Part shown: positions 37,270 through 50,089 of the stretch, piece after piece
Layout: every line of letters begins with the position of its first letter
Position numbering within the stretch: position 1 is the first letter of the stretch
Source: Apostichopus japonicus
Taxonomy: Eukaryota > Echinodermata > Holothuroidea > Aspidochirotida > Stichopodidae
Reading direction: 5' to 3'
Length of the DNA: 64,000 nucleotides
Assembly (NCBI RefSeq): GCF_037975245.1
Contig: NC_092567.1
Location: 14,210,876-14,274,875 of the forward strand
Notes under the pieces: generated by a model
Told to the model about the DNA's origin: nothing
Seen by the model: only the letters and a program-made list of their open reading frames with translations
The model's database searches: none
Made by a program: the position numbers and the translations under genes

Positions 37270-37900
37270 GTAATCAGGGCGTATCCAGGATTTTTTTTAA
37301 CCCTGGGGGGAGGGGCGCGAATTACTATCTAAGCGGAGCGCCACCATCAGTTGGCGCGCAGCGTACAAGATCATTTCTGGTTTTGATACCCCCAGATCAC
37401 CGGAAATGGCACTTCTCGGGCTTGAAATTACCAACCAGATGTACACTTCTGCCTGAGAACCAAGAATTTCCCAATAGTTTTTTTTTTGTTTTCATCCATA
37501 ACCTTTTTGAAGATGTCACCAGTCACACATCATGTTCGACCTCACCGCATCTCCTATGTGGATCATTGCTTTTTGTCTAGGTGATTCTACGTCGCGGCCC
37601 ACAATACCCGTAATCCCCACTTTTCAAGGTTTTAAGCCCATTATTTGTTCAGAATTTGAAAACTCACAAATTCTCGTAAATAAATTCACTTCAAAACATA
37701 CCCATAATGTTGCACAAAATTTCATCTATGTACAACCTATACAGGAAAACCTTCAACCCCTAACAGACCGATCAAAATTGCATGGAGGGAATAATGATGA
37801 AGAATGGTGGTCAGGGAATTTTCGAAATTCAGACACAGTTAATTTATTGGTGTACATCTATTAAAACCTCTTATAACGGCTACTATAAAACTTCGTTGAA
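37270..37900 (+). repeat. Dispersed GC-headed repeat, inverted copy of 52,890-53,450
   Basis: The head holds gcggagcgccaccatcagtt, ggcgcgcagcgtac and ccggaaatggcacttc; the body continues to about 37,900. The reverse complement, with several indels, is found at about 52,960-53,510. Both copies contain the phrases catcatgttcgacctca and gaccgatcaaaattg or close variants. Confidence 0.85.
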
Positions 37901-38084
37901 GGAAATGAAAAAATACCAGATATTTCCGAAACCGAACACTACACATATCTACAGTTGGAGGCTGTTCATCCTCACTGATATGATGTGATATCTGCTGTTT
38001 GCTTTAAAAATTCGAATATTTGAAAGGAGACTGAAATAAGGAACTATTATCTGTTTATTGTGTAATGCTCCACCCGGGTGTAAC

Positions 38085-38335
38085 GATGAGCCTGGCGGGC
38101 TCCTGGCCCAAAGGGGCCCCTATCAGGAGGTCTAAGCGAGGGCGTCCTCAGACATGTTTACAGGGGGGGGGGTCAGTAGGTCACAAAGGTGTACCACACT
38201 TCTTGATACTAAGCGGAGCGCCACCATCGGTTGGCGCGGAGCGCACGACGATTTCTTTGCCAAAAAATACTCCTAGATTGTCGGAAAAGGCACTTCCCGT
38301 TCAAGTTGCATTTACACATCGGTTATTTTGAGATC
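38085..38335 (+). repeat. Dispersed GC-headed repeat, short copy
   Basis: Carries gcggagcgccaccatcggtt, ggcgcggagcgcac and ggaaaaggcacttcccg, the same head as at 37,270 but without its long body. Confidence 0.8.
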
Positions 38336-39544
38336 TCATGTCTTAGGATTTTGACTTTCAATAATTTCAGTAATGCATTATGGGTCCGTATGCAATGAAC
38401 ATAACTAGAGAACTGTCGGTTGGGAAAATCATTGAAATGTCAAATGCTTAACTTTTTTTTTAAATTTGTGAGTGGGGAGGGGGAGTGGGCAAGTGCCCCC
38501 TATACTGTATGGAGTGTACTGGAGACTACTGTACAAATACAGTAATCAAACTTTAGCATATACCTAATTTCGGCTGAAACTTTGTCTCCATCTAAGCCTA
38601 ATTTCCTGTGCTTTTTTACTTACCAGATAAACCGAAGGCATCTTTATTCTTACCTTTTATATTATATTTATATGCAAGCCCTGCCTTCTTTTTCAAATGA
38701 ACGCAGTTTCAAGTCTGTTGGGTGGTGGGTTATTGTTTTAGAATTTTTCAAAAAATCATATGTCCCGATGTTATACTCAGTACAACCATGGAGCTATAAA
38801 TAGCTCCATGGTACAACATTGGCTGGAATTGGATTTTAAATAATATACTTCGTTTTCGATTATAATAATAAATAACATAACTAGCTCGACACAGACATTA
38901 ATACCCAGTGAGCCCATGATCATGATGTCGGTATTCCGTATCACGTGAAAATATGTATATTGTCTTGTTCAGTCTTTGCATGAGTTTTTCTTTCCCAGTA
39001 AAACGGGCCCTCCCTATCCAAAGAGGTATACCCTTTTTCTGTGCATCAGTATAGCGGAGGCCCCCTTTTTGGTCGGGACCACCTGGTTAGCACGGTCTGA
39101 GCCCATAGGAGTTACGCTACTTTGCCCCACATTCTTTTCTTTTCGAAAGACGCACAGTTTCAAGTTCATTACACACTGAAGGCATCGATTCTCTATCTGC
39201 CTTCAGTTAAGAGAAGATCTTTGGATTTTCATCCCTATGGATGGCTAGATATTGCTAGATATCCATACAGTACAGTGCCCTTGGGATTTCTTGGATTTTT
39301 CGGGGCCTGATCTTGGGAAATTGCAAAGTCGGAAGTGGTCACACTCCATGTAGGTCAGTGTACGACCTCTAGACGTCACTAATATACCCGATCACTTGTT
39401 ATCGATGAAGTGGTGTGTTGTCGGACTTTGTCAAGGTCTTGGTACTTCGGGCGAAGGTCATTAATTAAGTTTCGTAACTCATCGGGAAGCGATTAGAGGG
39501 TTGGGCGTATGTTTGTATGGAACGCCAAAAGCGAAACGCATTTC

Positions 39545-39915
39545 GTTGCCTCGATCGACTTCGCCTCCTTCTATTTCGTTGCCTCCCTTTATTTCGTTGC
39601 CTCTATTTGGATGCCTCGTTCTATTTTGCTGCCTCCTTTTATTTCGTTGCCTCCTTTTATTTCGTTGCCTCCTTTTATTTCGTTGCCTCCTTTCATTTCG
39701 TTGCCTCCTTATATTTCGTTGCCTCCTTCTATTTTGCTGCCTCCTTCTATTTCGTTGCCTCCTTCTATTTTGCTGCCTCCTTCTATTTTGCTGCCTCCTT
39801 CTATTTCGTTGCTTCGTTCTATTTCGTTGCCTCCTTCTATTTTGCTGCCTCCACCTATTTCGTTGCCTCGTTCTACATCGTTGCCTCGTTCGATTTCGTT
39901 GCCTCGATTGAATTC
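39545..39915 (+). repeat. 18-bp minisatellite, about 20 copies, upstream of the SAM-like gene
   Basis: The unit is tatttcgttgcctccttc with cgt/tgc variants (ttcgttgcc, tttgctgcc). It ends about 195 bases before the ATG at 40,110. All frames stay open because 18 is divisible by three. Confidence 0.9.
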
Positions 39916-40109
39916 GCCTGGTTATGTTAATTAGGTATTGCAGGCATGCATTGGTGGGCGGAGCTTGTTTCTCCTTCGGTCGCCACCGGCCGGTTAACGC
40001 GAACGTTACATGGTCGATCACAGTGCCTAGCACGTACTGAGCAGCCTAGCGGGCCCAGCACTGAACAGCCTCTCTGGTCAACTAGCTAGCCTCGTTAAGT
40101 GACGGCAAA

Positions 40110-41637
40110 ATGGAAGATATCTTAAGAAGATTGGGATATGACCAGACGGTAATTGACAATTTTGTGAGAGAAGGGGTATGTATGAACATGAGACATTTCA
40201 GTTTATTAGCCTGGGCCTTGGGTAGCTGGAGCCTAGCTATAGGGCTATATAGGCCAGGCCAGGGGGCTAGGCCTAGCCTGGTGCATGATCAGGACCCAGG
40301 CCTAGCCTAAGACTAACGTTAGTAATTACCCAAACCAATAACAAGGTCCTTGAAACGTGTACCCAAAATTTCCCCTCAATAAGAGTCCGACCAAAATCTA
40401 ATATCATTCTATATAACTGATTCCTATACATTTACATAAGTCTAAGCCTATATCACAATACTTTTCAAAGAAATACAATTAGGCCTAGTATCTACGAGTA
40501 CGACCTAAAACCTCTTGGCCACTGATTTTTACATAATGGTTGTAGAAAAGGGTAAAATTCTAATAGTTCTTAGATGGCAAATGATACCTGAAATAATATT
40601 TCCAAAGGTGCCTGTCGGATGTGCAGTAGAAAATATCGATGGCTACACACAATGATGCGAATGTTGATAATAATGTTAATATTAATTTCACATGTATAAA
40701 AAAATTACACCTGATGTTAGGCCTATTCCTTTTTATTGCTTATATTCAAAACACTTTCAAACAAACATTGGTAGGCTAAGTTAGTTATAATGACATGTTG
40801 CTTTCTTATCTGAAATTTACAAAACAGTTTAGGTGGTCAAATACTGTTACGAGAGGTTGATTGCTGGGCCTAGTAGGTTAAATACTGGCTTGAAAATTTC
40901 ATGCTCCGGATAAAAGTAAATTTGTACTTGTTGTATGTTAAATATTTAATGACTTCTATATATTGTCATCTCACTGTGTGCATAGTGTCACAAGATTAGA
41001 GTGATCCACACAAGTTGAGAGGATCATCGATGTATCAGATACAGTACAAAGTATTACATTTTAAAACAGTGAAAGGTAAATTTGTGCCCTTTGTGCCGCC
41101 ACCATAATAATAGCAAGGAATCATGACACCTTTTGTGTATTTATTGTTTGCATAAAAAAATTTGTGGTTTTAGATGGAAATACGTATAGATACCCCAACC
41201 ATTGCAGCCTCTCAATCTCTGTCCAGGCTGTCTGTATCATTCTTTATCATGCAAAACTTTCAGGTGTGAGATTTGTACAACACGCTTCGGACATGATCGT
41301 TGATTAAAAGATTTCCTTCTTACAATTTACAGGTCACACCAGAGGGTGCAACACTACTGAATACTGGTCAATTTGAACAGCTAGGAATTCAAGGCTTTGG
41401 GAGGCATGCCATCTTGATCAGTCGGTGCCGAGCACATCCTCTAGGTTCCCAGGAGGCAGCTGTCCCAAGCAGACAAGGTACCATGATAAGTACTGGGTTT
41501 CTTAAAGCCTAGCATAAGCCTAGTCCTGATTCTATTATCACCATACATCACACTGATAAAACTTATCCAGGCCTTTATTATATTACTATTTACACATATT
41601 ACACTATTTACACATATAGATGGATACAACCACAACA

Positions 41638-41726
<89 letters not shown>

Positions 41727-41782
41727 TTGTTGTGGTTGTGAAGAACATATCCATCTTTATGTGTAAATATATATATATATAA

Positions 41783-41859
<77 letters not shown>

Positions 41860-44800
41860 GATATGACTTGAAAAGTGACCTGTAAAGCTCCATTTAATCT
41901 GACACTGTCACTGTATTGGTTTAATGTTGTATTTTTTCTCATCTCCACACAGATGCACGTAGGCATGTTTCCAATCTGTTTGCACCATATGCCAAAAAAA
42001 AGAAGAGGTCGTCAACCACCCTAAACTTTGTCTGTTTGGCTTCACCTACTGTAGTGAGTATCTGCATGTAGATGTTGCTTATGATGACAATATATTTTCA
42101 TACTCTTAGTGACTTTCACCCCCCTCCCCCAAGTTGGTCTATAGACTTCCTTGTAGTTGTCATATGTCTTGAGTGTTTATCATAATGATGCTTGGGTTGG
42201 GCTTCATTCATGGTGTTCAGGGATTTGGGGTCAGTGATCATCTAGTGGTCACTTTGGGTCATTTTATGGAAATACAAAAAATGCTTCTTCTCCTACAGAT
42301 TAAATTGCAGAATCTTGTGTGTTTGTCATAATGATGGTTGGGTTGGGCTTCATTCAGGGTGTTCAGGAATTTGGTGTCAGTGGTCATCTAGTGGACACTT
42401 TGGGTCATTTTATGAAGACACAAAAAATGCTTCTTCTCCTACAGATTAAATTGCAGAATCTTGTGTGTTTGTCATAATGATGGTTGGGTTGGGCTTCATT
42501 CGGGATTTAGGTTCAGTGGTCATCTAGTGGTCACTTTGGGTCATTTTATGGAAATACAAAAAATGCTTCTCCTACAGATTTAATTGCACAGCCTTGAGTG
42601 TTTGTCATAATGACGCTTGGGTTGGGCTTCATTCAGGGTGTTCAGGGATTAAGGATCAGTTGTCATATAAGTGGTCATTTTTGGTAATTTCATGAAAACA
42701 CCGAAAATGATTCTTTTCCTACAGTGTTTATGGCAATCTTGATTGTTTGTCATGTAGATACTATTGTAGTGCTTCATCACTGAGTGGTTTTCAGGGATTT
42801 GTCTTCAGTGGTCATCTAGTGGTCATTTTTGGTCATATTATGAAAACACTGAAAATGCTTCTTTTCCCACAGTCATCATTCAGTCCCCTCTGAGGCATTT
42901 GAAATCATTATGAGAAATCACAAGAAATCTGTCATTTTGCATTGTGCAAATATGAGGTTTTGGCATATTATAACTGTTACTGTAGGTAGTAGTAGTCAAA
43001 AGTAAAATAAGCATTGTTATTCATCATTGTAATTGTACAGGTTACATATTTGGTATGAGCTCTGCACCATTGGTGCTCTAGTTCCCAATATGTTCATTCT
43101 TTTTTTAAAGAAATACAGAATCCCTGACATCAGAAAAAAAGTCTTGAAGGCTGCTGGCCTTGGCCACAAGAAGCTTATTCTGGATGCTGCAATGGCTGCG
43201 GGCGACCTGCAGGAGACCCTGTTCAGTGAGTTTCCCAAACTGCGGGATGCCGGAGGGTTTCAGTTTGCAAGGACACCTGGACACCAGAAGGAGATAGAAG
43301 TGATTCCATTGCCTCCCGGTGGAGGATACAGCGTGGCCAACTTGAAGGCTGTTGCCAATCAAACATTTATCTTTTTACGGCCGATCCAGAGAGAATTGGA
43401 CATCTCTGAGCTGGTTAGTACAGTAGTATTTGCAATAATTCACAATCTCCTTCCAATAACTTTAGACCCCAAAAATATCCCAACCCCTTATTCCCAGTAA
43501 TCCCAATTTACAGCAATTAGCTAGGGCCTCTAGATAGGTAATGCTATCTAGAGTGGAATGAAGAGATGTTTATGTGATGGTATTTATGGGTTTTTTGTGG
43601 TTTTCTTATTGCATTAGTGACTGACTGAAACAAAATGCATTGTGTGCCAGTGGAAAAAGCATTTGAATTTGATGAAGTGTAAATTTGGTGTTTGTTTCAT
43701 TTTCGAGAAGGGGAGGGTGTGTTGATATTTTTACATCAAAAGATTTAGATGCCAAGTAGTGCTATCATTTACAATTGTAATGTTATATTACTTAAAATAT
43801 TGCATAGTTCTTTATTAATTTTGCAGCCTGGACAATTCAAAATTGTGAAGATTATTTTTAACAAGAATTCAAATAATAATGCAAGGAATCATGACACACA
43901 TTTGTGTCTTGTTGGGGTCATACAGTCAAAATGCTTCTTCAACAGCTAGAATTGGATGATTATGGCATGTGGTCAATATAGTACAACTGAGCAAAACCTA
44001 TGTGCATTAACTGTGTACACATACATAAATGGTTTCTTCATGTTGAAACAGTATAACAAGTCCTCCCTTTTAGTCACCTCTTGCTATATGCAGGGAATAC
44101 CTAGGATCTATCCTACTGTCCTCAACCAGGAACTTCATGGTGGAAATGTTCAATGTCGAAACGTTAAGGGAGATCTTTTTGAAATGTTCAATGTAGAAAT
44201 GTTAATGGAGATCTTGATAGTTGGCAGGATATGCATGTAGTGATTATGATCCCTATCATTTTATGTTGAAGATTAAATGTCATCTGCGGTTAATAGAAGT
44301 AGAAAACAGAACATATAAACTAAAACTCTACTGTCAACTGAATGAATTTTCATGCTTTCACTTCTTAACTAAATAGCCTCTGTTTTAGATTTTTTTACAT
44401 TGATGTACTTCTATTGATTTGACAATTTAGGATGACGCTGGTGAGCAGCCCATAGTAGATGACACTATGCAGGAGTGCTTTGGCTGTGGGGTCGACATAC
44501 CCGAGACAAGGCTGATAAAACATCGACAAAGCTGCTCTGGTATAAGGTAATTGTGCATGTCCCCAGTTAGCTAATAATTGATCAGTTATTGTTAATATTG
44601 CTGTGTATTGCATGTGTAAACCTCATGCAAACCATAGGTTGATAGAAAAACAACGAACAAACGAAGAAGTCATTCTGTGCAGGTCTCTTGGACCATAGAA
44701 AGCTGAAGGCTGAACATGAATGCACACATATATTCAGGGCTAGATGTAAGCAAGACCCCCCCCCCCCTTCCTGGTGGTTTTGCAGCTTAATTGTCAGCTC

Positions 44801-47800
44801 TGAGACATCTTATCTCATATGCTTTAGATAGCAAAAATTGTGTTAGCCAGTTCCAAGAAAATGTTTTTGTAGACTATTTGATTAATTTCTGAGACTGGCA
44901 GTTCCTACACAACCTTGTATCTGTTCATTTAAATCAAAATTTATTTTGACAGGCTTTCTAAATGTGTTTCTTCCTTTGTTTCACATTCTGCAAATATTGA
45001 ATAATAACCCACTGCCTGCCCATGAGGTCATCGTTAGGCTATCCATAAGGAGCGACAATTTCCACTAGGAATTTACACTGGTTTGAAGCCGCCATGGTGT
45101 ACCTTGTGATTAAGGTTGACTTAGCATTGTCAACTAAGCATATAAGTCAATCATTTTTACAATGGAAACTGTCAAACAATAACGTTTTAAGGCTGGTTAG
45201 CTAGCGGCGAGCCAAGTTGTTTGAATGAAAATCTATCGCCTGTTTGGTAATTAAGTGTCTTATATTCATTGTATTGCTGACTGCTTGGCAGGCTACAAAA
45301 CAATACATTGAATCAACTAAGTTGACTTATATCAGGTGGTACTTAGCCACTGTGTAATATTACTTCTTTGTATTAGTTCACTGGTCATTATCTGTTACAT
45401 CATAGTAAGTTTGCCTCATTCTCACACCAAGGGTCAATGTAAATATGCATATGGCTTGGCTTCCTTAATTTACAGTACATCTCAGGTATGAGACGGCCTG
45501 AATTTTAGTCTGCATATGGCCCTAGCTTGATCAAGTGGGCAGGGTGAGATTTTGACAGGCTTTTGTAGGACATATATTTTTGTTTCCTTGAAGAAATGAG
45601 AGGAATCTATGCAGTACTGTCTTAGATTTAGCTTGTTTACAAACAAGTGCACATACACTCATGCAAATGCCCACACACAAACATTATTTTTTTTAATATT
45701 CTATGTTGGTTTTGTTGTTTCCAAAAACCAGAAATGAAGTGATTGATCAGCCCGGTCTGTCTGCAATACCACCAGAACAGTTATCTACATCAATACCAGG
45801 ACCAGCATCTACCACACATCCGAGACAGGCTTCTACACCAGGACCATCTACCACACAATCCTTTCTGCCAGAAACAACCCCCCACACGTCCTCTTTATCT
45901 GACAGGTAAGCAAGCCTCCCTGATTGTTTAGATCGTATTTGTGTACTGGTGTTAGCTATTGTGATCGTGCATGTATGTCTATCTGTCTGTTACTTTCTGT
46001 ACAATTCCATCCATGATTTTTCCAGTGATTCCGTGCATGGTAATTTACGTGATCGCGCAAAATCTGTGGCCCTACAATAGATAGTGGAATATGTGCGTCA
46101 CCTTGTTAAGTCAAATTCTACCGATGGTGCGTCAAATTTGTCTTCAAAGGTGGGCCTAAGTCAAATCAGCGATTGGTGCATCATGTTAGTGACTCAGGGG
46201 TGCGTCATGTTACACTAATAGTTGACACACCTCGATACCTTTGACGCACCCTGTCCGATAGTCTGTCATACAGCACAGTACTCAGTAGCCTATGTCTAAG
46301 TTATGCCTAGGCCTGTATTAGTATTAGGGCCGTTGTGGGTGATATAAATACTAGCCTAGGCTAATCTTACTAACGTTAGGCCTAGTCTAGGTCTATTCCA
46401 AACTTGTTTTGCGTCATCACAGATATCAGAATATCAGGACATTGCGTCCAAAGCTGGAATGTGTGTAGTCCTAGCCCAAAACTAATGAGTGTTATGAGTA
46501 TATATGGACTGAATGATTTAAACATCACATTAAGAGAAAAAACTTATAGCTCTGACAGTAGCCTAGGGTTAAGACAAAATTTAAACATTTTATTAGGCCA
46601 ACATTTTTCTAATTTTTTTTTTTTTGGACAGGGAGGGATCAATCTAAGATGGCCAAACCAATTAAAAAGCCACTAAAGAAATGGAGTCAAAATATAAAAG
46701 TGATTATCACGACCTGTGGCCTTTTATCACAAATTCTACAGTTAGGATATACAGTGCATTTTGCCGTATGTGCAACACGGATATAGGCATATATGTTAGT
46801 TGTAATGAGTATATGGTCCCTATTATTTTGAGGAATAATTAATTGACCTTTCATTTATCTGATGATTTTAATACCAAAGGCAAGAATCACGTAGCCCTCA
46901 GCTCTTGCTTAAAAATAAAAAGCTGTGAAATGTTGTCATATCATGACAATCACCAGATTTCTCTCTATAAGGTCAATCAATAACTTTATACATGTTCACA
47001 TGTTACACAATCTATTGGTCCCATTTTGGCTGCATAATGATATGGTGATAGTTTGTTTCTTAATTACTACCACTCTTCACTTCACTTGGTTGATACAGCT
47101 TCCAAGGTGTGTTGGTTGATAGGCAGCAAGGACAAGTCATGGGCAACTAAAAGGTTGTAGGAGGCCACTAAATCGTATGACTTGTGTTAATTGTTTCACA
47201 ACTTAAAGACAATGCTCAGCATGTTCTTCTTTGTGTGTCATTTATTATAAATTATTCAATCATTCAATCAATCATATCCTATGAGACCTAAAATTGTGTT
47301 GCCCCAACATACCTCACCCACACAGGCAATTCATTGCCAGTTACGTTTCATTTTATTGCATGTTATTTATATCAATAAATGCATACCTAATATCTGATTT
47401 TTCCTGCTTTCCCAGACAACACCCAACAGCAGTTTCCAACAACTAAAAGTTATAACTGCCATATTCTGAAAGTTGATCAAATTACTATATCCCAAGCTAC
47501 CCTGTCATTTTTATAACGGTATAACGTACAGACTACTCAAATAACCCATGACAAAAAGGATCAACCCATATAAATCAGGTGTCAGTGCTGTTGGTTGCTG
47601 GCTTTGTGTTAGTGCTATAGGTTTATATCCTAGCATGAAAACTAAAACAACATATACATGGGAGTTGAATGACACTTGTAAAATATGCAAGAACGTTCAC
47701 TTTAAGGTCATTTTCGTGTAGACAGATTCCATTAGATGTCATCGCACTTGATTGGAATATTGAGACACAATGTACATGTTAATGCAGAACTGCTACTTCC

Positions 47801-47910
47801 CCTTGCAGGTACACAGCTGATTATGTAAACCTCATTGAGGACGACATCAGCGATGATGAAGTCACCACTCATATCCTCAAGGAGAGCTTGTTGAGCCTAG
47901 AGGACGACAG
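40110..47910 (+). CDS. SAM-like and zinc-finger gene, 5' part (seven exons, open at the 3' end)
   Basis: Exons: 40110-40175, 41333-41477, 41953-42053, 43111-43413, 44431-44546, 45732-45905, 47809-47910. All junctions are GT-AG and phases agree; 335 residues are encoded and the last exon ends in mid-codon, so more exons are expected. The ATG has a good context (GGCAAAATGG). Residues 1-60 ([20 protein letters not shown]... [19 protein letters not shown]) form a SAM-like helical domain. A basic KKKKR patch follows. Exon 4 encodes a block with [16 protein letters not shown] and [13 protein letters not shown], which I associate with uncharacterised HECT-ligase-like proteins of fish and marine invertebrates. 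Exon 5 has a C-x2-C...H-x3-C zinc-finger-like motif ([20 protein letters not shown]). Exon 6 is Pro/Ser/Thr-rich, exon 7 acidic. A ubiquitin-related role is inference; no HECT domain is in the window. Confidence 0.8.
41640..41860. repeat. Two (TA)n microsatellite tracts in intron 2 of the SAM-like gene
   Basis: Tracts of about 43 and 45 ta dinucleotides flank a spacer (tggttgttgtggttgtg...) that echoes, in reverse, the sequence before the first tract (tacaaccacaacaatca and gatggat). The arrangement is therefore a loose inverted repeat. Confidence 0.92.
42165..42880 (+). repeat. Tandem repeat of about 140-150 bp, five copies, intron 3
   Basis: Units share gtcataatgatggttgggtt, ggtcatctagtggtcacttt and aaatgcttcttctcctacag. 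Copies start at about 42,178, 42,330, 42,472, 42,606 and 42,750, the last being the most diverged. Several units end in an acceptor-like cctacag, but no exon follows. Confidence 0.88.
45910..47800 (+). other. Intron 6 of the SAM-like gene
   Basis: No additional exon is evident. A T-run lies near 46,611-46,625. A stretch at about 46,090-46,250 repeats the phrase ggtgcgtca several times without a clear unit. Confidence 0.5.
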
Positions 47911-48384
47911 GTAATAATATTTGGATGTATTGGTGCACCTGCTGAAAAGGGTGAAAGTACAGACCACCTTCAGTGATGTTCAACACATGTACAGTTGGGC
48001 AGTACTTTTTATTCTCCACAATGTTTATTCTTTTCTAGTTCATTGCTACATTCATTTGATTTTGCCCAGGAAACCTGAAACTACTATATATGCACACTGC
48101 AGTTGAAGAAATGGGATTCCTCCTGCCAAAATTTAGTAATTTTTAGAAGACATCTTGTCATTCCCATATTCTGAACTGTGCAGCTGAATTTTTGCTCATG
48201 CCAGTATGGTGGGAGCTATTTTTATCATGGGGCATCTATCACTCTGCATGTCCCACTGTCTATATCACTATCTTTGCTAACAACTAGTTTCAAAGTACAT
48301 ACATGGATCAGTTTTGATGAAACTCAGTCACAGTGACAAAGGCTTTAGGTTTTAGATGGAGTTTAACGCCTCAATTCATATATC

Positions 48385-48607
48385 CCTTACTATCAAGTAC
48401 CTTTGCCCTCACCTGCTGCCTAGAGTAGCTGACATTGAGACCCAGCATGAATTGTCACTTTCCAGAGACCAGAAATGAAAATATTTATGTTATGAAAATC
48501 AAAACATAACTTTTCTTTTAAGTTGGCCTGTTCAATTAAAAACAATTACAAGGCAGTGAAAGTTAATTATTTAAATAACTATACTGAAACCTACCAAACC
48601 TACTATA

Positions 48608-48653
<46 letters not shown>

Positions 48654-48770
48654 TATATATATATATATATATACATACATACATACATATATATATATAT
48701 TTATATATATATATATATATATTATTTATATATATTATATATATATATATATGCATGTATATATAAATGT

Positions 48771-48841
<71 letters not shown>

Positions 48842-48920
48842 TATATAAATATAGTAGGTTTGGTAGGTTTCAGTATAGTTATTTAAAAAATTAACTTTCA
48901 CTGCCTTGTAATTGTTACAG
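48385..48920. repeat. Dispersed repeat with inverted arms around a TA-rich core
   Basis: 48,545-48,615 (aattacaaggcagtgaaagt ... acctaccaaacctactata) recurs in reverse complement at 48,850-48,918. The 235 bases between are interrupted (TA)n with four cata units. The left flank matches 26,880-27,110. This could form a stem of about 65 bp. Confidence 0.88.
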
Positions 48921-48949
48921 TAACTTACATAACTTACATAACTTACGTA

Positions 48950-50080
48950 ACTTACAGTATGTTGTTACTCCAGTTTCACGCCTGTAGTGTGAGGCAATCA
49001 TCAGACACCCCAACTGTTGTATATTGTATCGAGTAACATCATGAATATTATTTTAGCATTTTATTATTAGCATGCATATTATGTACTTGCTCTATGTATT
49101 GAGCACATTTGCAGCTGAAAGTGAAAAACATTGTGTAACTCCAGTTGCACGTCATACAATATCACCGCTATGGTGTAAAACTCAAGTAATACCTTTCTGT
49201 AGTTTACCATGTATGTATACTACACTGTAATAAATTTCTCTGTATTTTTACAAAAGAAAAGCTGTCAATCAGTTTCCATGTTTTTTAATCAGTATGAAAC
49301 ATCCACTGTAAATTCACATCCAAGGTTTGTATAAAAACAGTATAATTCCTGCTTATTCTTGTAAACTTTTATATTTCAGCAAGTAAATAGTGATGTCAAG
49401 TTAAAATCGGTGTTTTCTATGGGTCAAACATAACAGACACGTCCCTACCTGTGATTCATTGATTAACGGTAAACTGTAACCGTAGGTCCTTATTTGTTTC
49501 TTAAATTATGTGATGCAACTTACCAGCTAGGTAGAAACAATTAAACACAAGAACACTGTGATACAACAAATATGAACACATAGTTATTAGTAACAGATGA
49601 TGAAGCCACAAATGAAAGTATGAGTATAAGAATTTAAAATAATAAAAATTTTGGAAGCTAGGAAAGTTTAAAGAAAATGGTTACACATCTCTAAAAGAGT
49701 AATGGCGTTCCGTTATAACAATTCCTCATTCATATAAACACTTAATAGACATGCCATTTTACTTGCAACTTTAAACCAGGGAGTTGAAAAAAATATTCAT
49801 CTGTTTGCACAAATGGTAGATATAACCCTCAGTGTCAACGTGTAAAGTGTGTGAACAATAGTACAACGACACATGTTTCGGTATTTGAGCAGGTTTCCAA
49901 TAACATGTTTTCGTACTTTTTGGAATAATATCTTTCTTTCTTTCTTTTTAAAAAACCGCAACTTCTCAAAAGAACCAACATATTTTTTAATCCTTTGTAT
50001 AGATGATTGAATTTGTTTCAAAACACATAAATGATAACAATCAACCGCAAAGTAGAAGGTTAAAAACACTCCCCCACACT
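48950..50080. repeat. Dispersed repeat composite (matches 28,215-28,735 and, inverted, 60,270-60,915)
   Basis: 48,950-49,430 copies 28,215-28,735. From about 49,431 to 50,075 the sequence is the reverse complement of about 60,275-60,910, with small indels (for example gtgattcattgattaacggt and caaccgcaaagtagaagg). The junction at about 49,430 is abrupt. Confidence 0.88.
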
Positions 50081-50089
50081 GCTGTTGTC

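Noticed and set aside
39479-40033. Long open frames on both strands (Arg/Gln-rich on minus; Ser/Leu/Cys/Phe-rich on plus)
   Set aside because: Four overlapping frames through one 18-bp array; none has sequence beyond the repeat that looks like a protein.
42290-42730. Acceptor-like ctcctacag sites in intron 3 of the SAM-like gene as real exons
   Set aside because: Each recurs in every tandem unit and is followed by the same non-coding repeat.
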